Both the position numbers and the translations under genes were made by a program. From assembly GCA_023634235.1 (NCBI GenBank), contig JAMKCF010000018.1, positions 8,382,768 to 8,446,767 of the forward strand: DNA of 64,000 nucleotides, read 5' to 3'. Origin of the DNA: Pisaster brevispinus (Eukaryota > Echinodermata > Asteroidea > Forcipulatida > Asteriidae). The notes beneath the pieces are model-generated. The model was not told the origin of the DNA. It ran no database searches and saw nothing but the letters and a program-made list of their open reading frames with translations. Below are positions 49,771-62,300 of the stretch, piece after piece; position 1 is the stretch's first letter, and the number at the start of each line of letters is the position of its first letter.

Positions 49771-52109
49771 GCTGATTGTTGGAACTACAGGGTTGTCAAA
49801 ACACAGGGCTGTTGGAACATCAGAAAAAGAAGTGTAAGAGGCTATCCAGAATAACAGATGTTAAAATTGTTTGGCCTTTTTTAAAACAATTGTTTTGAGC
49901 CACCTACCAAACTCAATTGGTGATTTGAAGTCTTGACTGACTACATGCATTCAATGTATCCTACACACTAATGAACAAAATGGTCCCCATACAAACTTAT
50001 TTGTTATGATTACTGTCAGGATTTTTCAACTTCGCTTTGATATCCTTCCAGCACAAAATTTGTTAACATCCAAAAACATCCAATGTCACCACATTTTAAA
50101 GGTCTGTATATTCTTGTTTAGGGAATATTTACTTCATTCCTGAATTTCCATGACATTCAATCAAACCAGGTTGAATTTGACCTTTTGACTGACATAAAAA
50201 CTCCTGTGGGGAATGTACAGACCCATTTATTGTTGATACCCAATGAAAGAGTATCCCATAAAATGGCATTTAACAGCACTCCAACATGAGGTTAGACACC
50301 TTCCACTTTCATAACGACTCTATCTTTTGAAAAATCAGAGCATCACAAAACTGAACTTGATGTTGGAGACCCTCTTTAAATTGAAGATACAGAACGACTT
50401 TTCAAATATAAGCCAGTTTGTTTCTAATTGGACGAGATTAATATAAATCTACAATGAATCAAATACATGTGATTTTACAGAATACTGCCGAGCACACAAT
50501 TGGTGACTGGAATCCGAAAGACAGGCCCATTGGCTGAGGCCCTTTTTCATCATATTCCTCATTTACATAAATTGGCATAAATGATACATGTAAGCCTATG
50601 TTAACATTTCTATCCAATGATCGCAAGTAGTAGCCAATCTTCGAAAACCTATGTCCATGCACAAGTATTTTCATTTGTGTAACTTTGTTTTGCCAAAATT
50701 ATCAAAATTCAATACAAAGAAAGCTCCCAGCTTACCAGCTAGCAGCAAACTTACAAGCTTACCCTCATTTACATTTTTGGAACCCTGCTAGCATAATACA
50801 AGCTAGTCAATAAGCAGAACACCAGCTTGCTGATAAACATGCCGGTAAGCTTGCGGCAAGCTTGAGGCACGCACACTTATATTTCTGTAGGGGTTGTTCT
50901 TGAACCATTTTCTCCAAATTTTGAAAAGAAAATTCGGCAAAGTTTTTGAAGATGTTTTTTTCCACCTTATACTTCAAGATGAAAACATGTCAATCAATTT
51001 GAGTGAATGGAAAATTAATATCGGTTTGTGATTCCAAATATTAAATTGTACAGCAAACTTCATACTTGAAGTTCAATAAGTTCTGTGTAAGCCCTTTTAC
51101 AGCAGAATTAAGTCTCATAAAAAAGGCGTGAAACTTTGTCCCTTAATTTTAAAGGCAAGGCAGCTTTTCCTTAGTAAAGGGAACCACTTTTGGGAAAAAT
51201 ACAAATGGAACATTTTGAAGGGCACCAAAGCAAAGACCAGGGCAATTGCCTCCAGTGCCTCCAAGAAGTTTCAAATGTGGACGGCCCACTTCATGCACTT
51301 ACCAATTAGAATAGTGACTTTACACCCAAACATCTGTCACAAATCTGAAGAACAGATTTTGTGCGGTCTATGTAAAGAGTAAAACTTTGTCAAGTAAATG
51401 CATGCTTCATTACTTTGCGGCCATTTTGTTTTCCTCCAGTTCAGTGTACACAAAATGAGTCTGAAACGGGAAGTAGTCAGGCTCACTTTTAGTCGAATGG
51501 AAATCGGTGCTTGTGATTGCTAAGAGTGAAAAGGAAACAAGACCAAGATGGCAGTCACATGAGACATGACTTTCCGGTTTGCTTTGACATCAACTACACG
51601 TTGGCATCAACAACTTACATCAACTACATGCAACAAATGCCTTAACTAATCAGCTGCATGATGATTTAATAACAAGGGGCAACAAAAACAAATAAATAAC
51701 TAAAATACCCAAAGCAATATGCAGCTGCTTGTTGTGATGTGCAACACAGTGGACTCTTTCTACCTGTTTTACTCACGATAAATCTTGCATTTACATTTTG
51801 ATTTAGAATCAATCAATTTACAAATATGTACAAAGTTTATTCATTGCACTTAATTAATTTCATAAATTTATATTTCAATGGTGTCATTTTTACAGTGCAC
51901 TGATCAGTTGGCACAGCAAAGTGTTTTCCATTCGTGATGTCAGTCTAAGCTGATGAGATTTGCTACTAAAGTGTACCAGAATTTTTGAATTTTAGAATAA
52001 AAATACAGAAGTGTAAATTTCTGTTGCAGCCCAGAAGTGCACCCAGGCAAACCACAGCAACAAGCATGACCCTAGAACATATCTTTCATACCCTATTTCA
52101 TTTCCTCAT

Positions 52110-52555
52110 TTAACCCGTATCTGCCTAGCTACGGGATTTCCCGTAGAACAAACAAACACTGCAAAGTCTACCCATGGGAAAACCCGTAAATAAACAATGG
52201 TTTGACCATCTCTAAAGTTGACGTCTACAGCTATGGCTACCGCTGGATCGATGCATCATCATGTGTTGAAGTATAGGATTTCCTCAGCAACAGTCATAGC
52301 TGTAGCCGAAGCTACCAATTCTGACACTGCCTTTAGTGCCGTTCTTGATACTCTCATCACTAGAGATGGGAAACATAAGTATGCCACATTCAAGAAAATT
52401 ATGTGATCTTTCCAACAATACACAGTTTGTTGGGATTTGTTTATTTTTACTAGGCAGTAAATAATGAATGTTTATTGTATTGCACCATAAGTGCTACATG
52501 GGCTTAGGCAGGAACAGTGTCTACATCTATGACCAGTCAGGCGGATTTGGGTTAA
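52110..52555. mobile_element. Probable piggyBac-type non-autonomous element
   Basis: TTAA at 52110 and 52552 flank ends CCCGTATCTGCC and (inverted) CCCAAATCCGCC, nine of twelve identical. The left end holds a palindrome ACGGGATTTCCCGT. A 62-codon ORF at 52218 matches nothing I know. Confidence 0.5.
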
Positions 52556-53221
52556 ATAGAAATTTGTCCTATCTCTTTGTACATATTTAGATTGTTGTCT
52601 GTGTGCATAATTTACAGTGTGAAAATGACATTTGCCCTCTTGGGTGATTTAACCCTCCTTCTACCAGCTTGTTTCTCAAGACATCCATCCCATACCTCAC
52701 TATGCCACAACACTGGCATTTTGAGGCACACACACATGCTGATGTAGAGAGTAGAGCCATAGCCCAAGGTGCTTCAATGAGAGTGGTAAACTAGTAAAGC
52801 CACCAGCTGCGCATTTGGGCCACTGTTGGAAGAGTTCAAAACCCAAATTGACAAAGCCATTATACAGCTGAGCAAATTTCTTTGCTAAGCAAAAAATGAG
52901 TTGGAAAACCAGTGGCAACAATGTAAACGTTATGAAATTTTGGCTGGTAACCTGTTTCAAAAAAGCTAGATTTTTCTGTGCTTAGCAAGTTTTTTGCCTA
53001 CAGGCTTCATGGCATTGGGCCAAGGCTCTCAACATTGGTCAATTTCTGCAACTGACAGTTTTCATAAAAAACAACAACATTGGGTGATGACATCACATGC
53101 AGTACACATTGTATACAATCTTTAGAAATGTACCAACATACATCACTGGAGTATCAAATGCACAACAAACAATTCTAGGTTGCTATGGTGATGGGTGATT
53201 GACAGGTGCGCTGACGTCGTC

Positions 53222-53321
53222 TCAGTCCGTGGTTGATCCGTTTTCGGGAAGTCTTTTCTCGTACATGCAGAGTGCTTGATGGACAAACTCATACTGTTCG
53301 TTTGTCTGGATCATTCCTCCC
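53222..53321 (-). CDS. Phosphatase last exon
   Basis: Encodes [20 protein letters not shown] to GSTTD and TGA at 53222-53224. Q-loop Gln in QTNEQY. Confidence 0.94.
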
Positions 53322-56300
53322 CTAAAAAGACAGGAATTAAACAAGGAGTGTGGTAGTTAGAATAAACATGTCGGTTGGGGAGGGGGGAGGTGGGTCAATC
53401 AGGCACTACTTATTTAGTAATAAACTTAGCCATCCACTGACCAACTCAACTTGTGTAAACTCGACCAGACGAACTCGATCATCTGTTTGCTGATTGCAAA
53501 GTTGCCCATTGAGAAAGTCACTTTTGTGATGAGTCATCCAATGTTGTATGCAACTCACTACCCCAAAATACACTCGTTGGTTGCTGCATGTACATGAAGT
53601 CTGTGTATATGTATTAAGTCTAGATCACTCTTCCAAACAAGTCTGGCCCCCATGTACCCTGCCCAAAATCAATAGTGTTACAGGCACGGCGTGATACTTC
53701 TCAAAATGTGAGCCATGACACTTGTGTCCTCAAGCAAGACACTTGCCCATTATTGTTTTATCCTTCGGATGGGATGTAAAGCAAGATAACCTATTACACT
53801 TGTCATATAGGAAAGGGGGCTTGCCTCAGTATTTCTGGCATAGTCTGGCAGCAATATGCGCCACCTCACCTTGTATCCTTTTCAAGGTGTTGCATTACGG
53901 TTGATTCATCTCATAAAATGATTCCCAACAAGCTCCACCTGATTCAATAATTCGACGCAAGGAGTGTCATTTATGACAGACATAAATGGCACATAGCTGG
54001 CACATAGGTAGCTGCCTTTTGGCGACCACAGACAATTTGAACAGTCAGTTTCTACAGGGGAATTCTAAAGAGGGATGTTCCACGAGGAATTATGTTTACA
54101 ACAAAAGAACAAAAGACGTTCCCACCAGGATGTAAAAATAGGAACAGATGTGTTACAAATGCTCTTCTTAGCAGTGTTAAAAGATTGATTTCTCCCTACA
54201 TTTAGGTATCTGATGCCTAGAGGGATAATAACAATAATAATAATAATAATAGGCATTTATAATGCGCCAAATCAATCTAAAAGATGTTTGAGGCACAGAG
54301 AAGCAGACAATTTCAACAAAACAATACATATCCAGTGAGAGAAGCAAAACAACAATTAGGGAAAGCATATATACATGTACGAAAATTAAACAATGGATAC
54401 CAACAAAACTATGAATTAAAGAAACACATCTTGAAAAGGTGAGTTTTTAGAGCAACTTTGAAAGTGTTAACATCAGAAATATTACGGATATCTTGAGGAA
54501 GATTGTTCCAGAGAGATGACCCAGCATGTGCAAAAGAACGATCACCCCATAAGTTGTGTGTTTTAGGATATATACATGTTATGTAAGTTTGATTGAGAGG
54601 GAACTTATGGAGAAGCAATATTTAATGAAAACGGTAAACAGAACCCTCTGCTGGTGGGTGTAAACACAGACATTGTAACACTCTGTCTCCAGTAAGAGGC
54701 AGCTTACCTGTCTTGTCTCATCTGGCAGACGATTCCTAAGACGTCAACCATCTTCTCCTCTTCAAGTTGTCTCATGCCGACACTGATGGCTATGTAACAT
54801 CCTGTCCTTCCAAGACCAGCACTGAGAAGAAAACAAAACAATACATTTACTTTTTCTATTTAACTATTTCATTACAAATCCAACAGTGCAAGCGCCAGTA
54901 ACAGAATAAATAGGAACCAATGAAGAAGTTTTGATGTGGAAGGCCAAATAGAGAAAACCAGGTAGAGACTGAAAAAAAAACAATCCACAAGCAATGGGAG
55001 ACTTTTGAACGCTAGGTGGCAGCAGACTTATCAAGTAAATTTCCTTTGTTAATATTGTTCTGAGTATTCTCACATTTCCAAGAACAATGGATTTATCTGG
55101 AAAGTCTGCTGCCACCTAGAGTCCCCAAAAGGTCTCCCATTGGGATTCGAACCACGGTCCACAGAGGTGAAAGGCAGGGAAAGAAACCACTGAGGGCGAC
55201 CTGGTTCACAGGATACCAGTCACCAGTGGGTGGTACGGTACGGTAAACATTTGGGAAAAGCTGCTTTGTACTGGTGAAGAATACTCACCTACAGTGGACG
55301 ACTACAGGACCTTTGGGAAGGCTATTATCTGCTCTTGATATCTGAACCTCTTTGATCATCTCCAGTAACGTCAGTGGATTCTCTGGTGCTTTATTGTCTG
55401 GCCAGGATGTATACCAGTAATGAAGCATCTGACGACTTTCTTCTAAGTACTGCATAAACAAACAATAACCATTCAACAACAAAAAAGGTGTTTAAAAGTT
55501 ACTAATCTCCACTAGTCAAGTCAAAACTTCCTTGTTTTTGTCTTTTCTTTATGCTTTAGTTTTTGGCAAGCAACTGCACTCTATGAGTTAAACCGTAAAA
55601 CCAGGGCTTTTGAAAAGGCATCAGCGCAAAAACCAGACTACCCACACAACATCTATTTCCTCCCTGACATTCCCCTAAAGCCACTGCGGCAGGACCTGCC
55701 TATCCCGCATAGGCCTTGTCAGCCACCAAAGACCCTGCACCAGGAGAGGAGTGTCTTCAGAAAATCTCCAATCGCAAAGCCAAGCCAAGAAGAAGAAGAG
55801 AAGTTTTCAGCAACCTGTCTTCTATACATCCCTCCTTTTACCATGTACAGAAATACCATTCGGCAAGGTGGTTTCTATATGTATACAACCCCCGCCCCCA
55901 CATCCATTCCCCCAATAGGAAATGCCAGTTGGTAAATTTGCTTGCATACACCCTTCCAGAGAAAATGTCCTTGCTACGCCTCGTTGGGCATGTCACAGTC
56001 ATGATACTTGGTCCTTGGAAAAAAAAGTATATTTTATCAAGTAAAAGCTGACCTACATGTACACATAATGTAGGCTTTAAATGGACATTTCAGGCTTTTT
56101 AATCACAATTTGTCTGATTTCTCCCAAGGGCAACAACATCGGAAATCAGACTAAAGTATTAGAATATCATGCCTGATGTTAGTAACAATGATTAAGTAGG
56201 TCATCTTGGAAAGAAACTCATATTTTTAATATGTTTGATTACTCAGTATTGATTGGATTCCTAGAGAATGACGACTCATTTATTGGCCAATAGGAAAGTT

Positions 56301-59300
56301 TGTTATAAACGATGTGTGTATGATAAGGACATTGTCATATCAGCCAATAGGAACATTCATTACACGATACATTTAGGAACTTAGCAATTTTTTTCACAGA
56401 ACTTGGGAAAGTACTGAGTATACAGTGCTTAATACACATCGATGTTAGGGTAAAAACCAAAAATAAATTTATAGCCCTGCAACTGCTTCACATTCAATAT
56501 AAATCAAATTTTAGCTGGTAACCTGCACCCACCTTTAAGTTTAATATCCTAAGTATGTAATCATCATTACGGTTGACCTCTAGTACGTTGACCTCTATGT
56601 CTCCATATATGCCTTGCTGCGGCGGCCAATACTTGTCGCATTTATTCTAACGAGAGGGATACAAAATGATTGACCATTATGACGACACATCAAATGTAAA
56701 TTTATTGCTGTTAACACAAGCTGTTAACACAAGTGACATTACTTTTTGCTTCTGCGGAACAATCCGCCAGTCAGAAAGCAGCTCCTATTGGTTGAAAGTT
56801 ATGAAACGAATCCTTATTGGTCAGCCTTGTTAACCAATCCACAAAATGGAGTGCTGCCCCTGGCCGGATTTCTGGCAAATTTTAGTTTTTAGAAATAGTT
56901 TAGAAATATAAAAGGAGAAAAACAAAATGGATGGGTGGACTTTAACGAACTTACCTTATTTCTCTCCTTAAGTTTTGTTACCATGACGATAATGGGTGCC
57001 TCTGAAAACCAGGCCATCCTCCAGAAGTCAGCGAAGGTATGTACCATCGGTCCTTGCGTTGCTATGAAGGCCATTGGCTCTCTGTCATAACCCTGGTAAA
57101 CAGCAACATAGAACAATATCAAACGTGTCCGTAAATATGCAATAGTCTCTCAACTGTTCACTTTGTGAGTTATGTGTTGTAAAACTGGCTTGCGCTGCAG
57201 CACAATTGTAGCGTCCTTCAGATGGGACATCCCGACCAATTTCATGGCTCTGCTCATTAAGGAAGTCTGCGCAAAATGCGCGCCAATCTTTTCTTACAGG
57301 CTTGGCACCAAATTTCTGCACTAGCTGTTTAAGTGAAGAATGCTTTAAAATAGAGTCCCATAATGTACAAACACCAGGACCCAATTTCACAGAGCTGCTT
57401 AGAGATTTGAAGAGAATTTTACTTACAAATTTTACTCAGCAAAAATTAGCAGGACACCAGTCAGAAATGATGCATGTGACAGGGTATTTTGGCTGGTAAC
57501 CTTAATCCGGTAGGCATAATTTTGTTGTGTGTAGCTACTGGTTGTGCTTAAGCAGCTCTATGAAATTGGTCCCATATGCAACAAGAATTCCTTGCTAGCA
57601 TGTTAAATACAGGATCAAACTTTGTGCAAATGTGAACATAAAGCAGAGTGCTGCCTGCAAATTGAATCCATTTTGATATTTGGCTGCAACACTCGCAGTG
57701 AAGTGATTGTAAATGGATGTTAACAGAAATTGCGCTTCTCAGAATGAGGTACGAACCGTGCTTTATTTGATTATCGTCATACTCACCCTAATATAATTAG
57801 CATTAATGTAATCTGATAACGTATCTCCGGGTATTGATGGTAGTACTACTCTGGTAGCTGGATTTGGCAATATTTTAGGATAGCGGTTCTTGGCAGCTGA
57901 GCCTGGGACCTCAATGCTATCCGTGTGGTTATCTGGAATGTCCTGTAAGCAACAATGCAACAAGAACAGACAATTACTACATTGGGTTTAAAGATATAGT
58001 TTTGTTGGTTTTGATTCAAATTCATCCAAACTCTGTGATTGTTAATGAAACCAAGGAACCCTTAAAAGTAACCACCACTGTGACCTGTTGGGCTGAAGAT
58101 GCCTGTGTACAGAAGATGTTGAAAAAAACAATGTTCAGTTTCAGATGTACGAGGAAAAGCCCAAACAGAAAATCAACGCAGTCAGGTAGGGACTGAAAAC
58201 CCAATCCATATGGGGCCACAGACATGACAGAGGTCAAAGACAGGGAAGAACTACACTGTGACCCATAGATCTGAAGATACCAGTGTAGAGAAGAAGATGA
58301 TGAAGATATCTGTTTCAGATGTTGGAGAAAACACCATTTAGGAAAACAAGGTAGGGACTGAAATTGCAAAATTCATGTGATACTCCATCAACAAGATTAA
58401 AAATCAACACTTTACAAAAAAAGGTAATAAAATTAAACATTGTTGGAGAAATCAAAGCAGAGTGGGTATTTAAAAAGATACAAATTCATCATTTAAAAGA
58501 TGTATTTTTTAAATTTATACTACCACGATTGAAATAAATACGAAGCATTTGAAAGGTTAAAAAAAAAGGTGACATAGCCATTTGAAAACTGTTTAGTCAA
58601 TGCGCAACACTGTACAATGTCAACATAAACTCAAAATTAACTAGTACTTGCGCATGCTTTAACACTTGGTTGTATTTCAGTTTTCTAGTAAGCGCTTGCT
58701 TTGTGTCCAGTCAGTGGAAACATCAATATTGGCGCCACTGACTATGGGCATGAATGATGGATGAAAAGTCAGTCAAGTGGAACCATGCGGCAAATCAATG
58801 CATTTATAACACTCCATAATACCGTCTGACTAAACAAACAAACTGTGCACTGATCATTCCTCTTCTACTAACACGCTGCACTCATTTGCTTCAGTTTTAT
58901 TTAAATTTATGAGACACAAAACTTAAGGGTAGAGTCATAGATTGGTTTTTGGCAACGTAATGCTGATTTATAGGCAAAATTATAAAGAAAGATTCACTGG
59001 AAGACACATGTGAACGTTTCAGCTGAATACAGTGTTTACTTGCTGAGGAAATAGACAATAAAATGTTTTTACCGGTATGGTATTTTCACAAGAATGTCAA
59101 ATCCGTCCACATTCGCGATTGGACACCAACCCTCAGAAATCTGGGAAACATTTCATGCATGAATTGTTTCTCAGATTCAAATGTTTTGGGTGAAAAATTT
59201 TCCAAACCATATAACTATGCAAGGAAACTTTTCCCAAATAACTTATATTTATCTTTAGCTGCTGTTCTTCTCCCCAAGTAAGTTTTTATGGTCATTATTT

Positions 59301-62300
59301 TGGGGAGTATTTATCAATCTACATGTATGACCCCACCTTTAATTGTTATTTTGGTTTTCTCTTTGCACCAGCGTGTGAAAAGCACTGTATACATGGTGCT
59401 TTATACGGAGTACTGTGGGGACAATAATCCACACTCCAGCAGTATGTGCAGAAAATGTGCCTTGAATGATACAAGCTTGGGATTTGGCACACAGCTACAG
59501 CATGCCTTAAGAAAGATATCTGGATATAGGACAGCCACAGATTTGCCCTTTAACAAATAAACTCAAATTTATACATTTAAAACAATTGTCACTCTTTGAG
59601 TATAGTGCCCTCTACAGCTGATCTTCAGGACATCTGATGATGTGATTGTGACGTCATGCAACTGAATTACAGTTGTGTCACGTTACAGTAAAATTGGTTA
59701 CTGTAAAGTACATGGAGGAGTAACAGAGAAATGTTTGGTAACCTTGCACCCTAATGCTAATGCAAACAGTGAAGCTTTCTCTTATTTACATTCATAAAAC
59801 ACACATCAAAAACTGCGAACTACAAAACAAATTCTTACCCAGAATTCTTCATGTAATGCTCTGATATTTTTCACTGAGTTCCGAAGCTGTTTCCTGGTCA
59901 TTCTGTTTCCTGCCGACTCTAAATACTCAGCAACAGAGCTTCAGAGACAAAGAGTAGAGATGACTTAGACACAGGCTTGAGGAGAGATTGTTACTGGGTG
60001 ACTATCACATCTTGGAATAAGATGTCATTTCTTGGAATAAGATGTCACATCTTGGAATAAGATGTCCAATCTTGGAATAAATGTCACATCTTGGAAAAAG
60101 ATGTCACATCTTGGAATAAGATGTCAAAATTTGGTATAAGATGTCACATCATGGAGTAGGATGTGACAACTTGGAATAAGATGTCAAAACTTGAAATAAA
60201 GATGACACATCTTGGAATAAGATGTCACATCATGGAATAAGATGTGACAACTTGAAATAAGATGTCATATCTTGGAATAAGATGTCACATCTTATAATAA
60301 CATGTCCCATCTTGGAATAAGATGTCACATCTTGGACTTAGATGTCATATCTTATAATAATATGTCACATCTTGGAATAAGATGTCACATCTTATAATAA
60401 GATGTCCCATCTTGGAATAAGATGTCACATCTTATGACGTGTTCTTGTTGAATCAGACTGAAGGAATTATACTGAGGACACGAAAACCATGACTTCTGTT
60501 GCCATGCTCTTGGCTAAAAAGAACATAGCACTGCCCTTAGCAAAATGAAAACAACCTTTCCCTTTCAAAAATGTAACTACAGGTCTGGGGGTAAACAATA
60601 TAACGGCAGTGCCAGACTTAGGGGGGGGGGTGCAAGGCAATGTTTAAAGTTACAATTTACATCAGCGCTTGTTTATTCTGCAGAAAATCCTATAGAAAGG
60701 CAGATCCACTTGTATGGGTTAATGTAATACAAAATACTACAATTAACCCCATTTTAATGGACCTGCCTGACTGGGGGCTCTTGCTACAACATTCCAAAAG
60801 AGACTGTGCACTAAGTTGTACAAACAGAAGAAACCAATGCACTCAATGCTAGCCTGGAAGGTATGGTACTTTGTGGCAGTCTGTGGTACCAGTGCACAGG
60901 AGGGTTTTTGTGCCAACCAACTCAGTATCGAAAGTCTGATTTTATTTTGTTTTAAAAGAGGTGATTCTGTTTTGCTTCAAAAGTACATACTACGCATAAT
61001 GTTTATACTGTACTTCGTCAACGGCATCTCAAAGAACTCAATATTTTCTGACAGGTATGCAGAGCTATTTTGAATAATGAGATAATTGTTAGTGCCTTTG
61101 ATGCGGCGCAATCACCAGCCAACCATAAGAGAAACACTGAGGCAAACCACTTCTCTCAACGCTAAGTGTACTGGGTTCTTTAACGTGCATTTCACAACAC
61201 ACAGGACCTACAGTTTAAGGCCCCATCCAAAGTACAAAGCAATTATGGCTAAGTGCCTTGCTCAGGGACATAAGTTCCAAGAGCATGACCTAAACCCGCA
61301 CTCTGACACACCAGAACTTGGGTCAGTGCACTAGACTCCTCCATCACAACAAACTTTTTCACATACACCGATTTCTAATCAACGTGGCACTTCAGATGAG
61401 GCAATTTTGCAGGATGCTTTAACTACCGTCACTATCTTTATAACAAGGACGCTTTCGGATACAAATTTCCTATTCTTTTTTGGGGGTGGATCATTACCAA
61501 AGTATGACCCTGACTTTAAAAAGCATGTTTGAGTAAACAAAACCCACAATGAGGCAACAAATATTGAGATGATTTTGGGTTGACCAAAGAGTTTACTAGA
61601 GCAGAACTTGAACCTGTGACCTCCGTATTATAGTGATGGCGTTCAAACAACTTCATAATAATAATGATAATAAGAGTGGCTTCTTACATAGCGCTCAAAT
61701 CCGTCACTCAGTGATGCTCATGGCGCTACAACATTATTACCTCTGGTCACTGGGCCATTTATTTAATTCCTAAATCCATCTCAGCTCCCTGGGGAGTATA
61801 CAGCCTGTGCTGCCAAACATGTAGCGCACCAAGCTAAATCAGTCACAAGAACCATCTCTGCCCTCACAGGTACCCATTTACCCCTGGCCTAAAGTGAAGC
61901 AGTTCTAGTTAAGTTTCTTGCTCGAGGACACAAGTGTCATGACCAGAATTCAAACCCATATTTAGATGACTTAGCCACCAGAATTTAAGCCACTCGGCCA
62001 CGACATGCCACTTAGCTATCTAGCCCTATGTCGGTTGTCTACCGACACTGTCAATAGCTTTGTTCAGGGGTAGTCAATCTTTCTTTGTTCAACCCATCAG
62101 TCAGTTTCCCTCATGGTTTATTACTAAATATTGAGATATATTTACCTTTCTCTAGGAGGGGATGCCATCCAACGTACTGTTCCTGCAGGCTGGTTGATAT
62201 CTATGGTTAAAGATGCTCCTGAGCTTCTCCTGTAATAAACAACATAAACATCATCAGAAAGAGACACATTCCCTTCTTATTAGTGTACAATGTGAATTCA

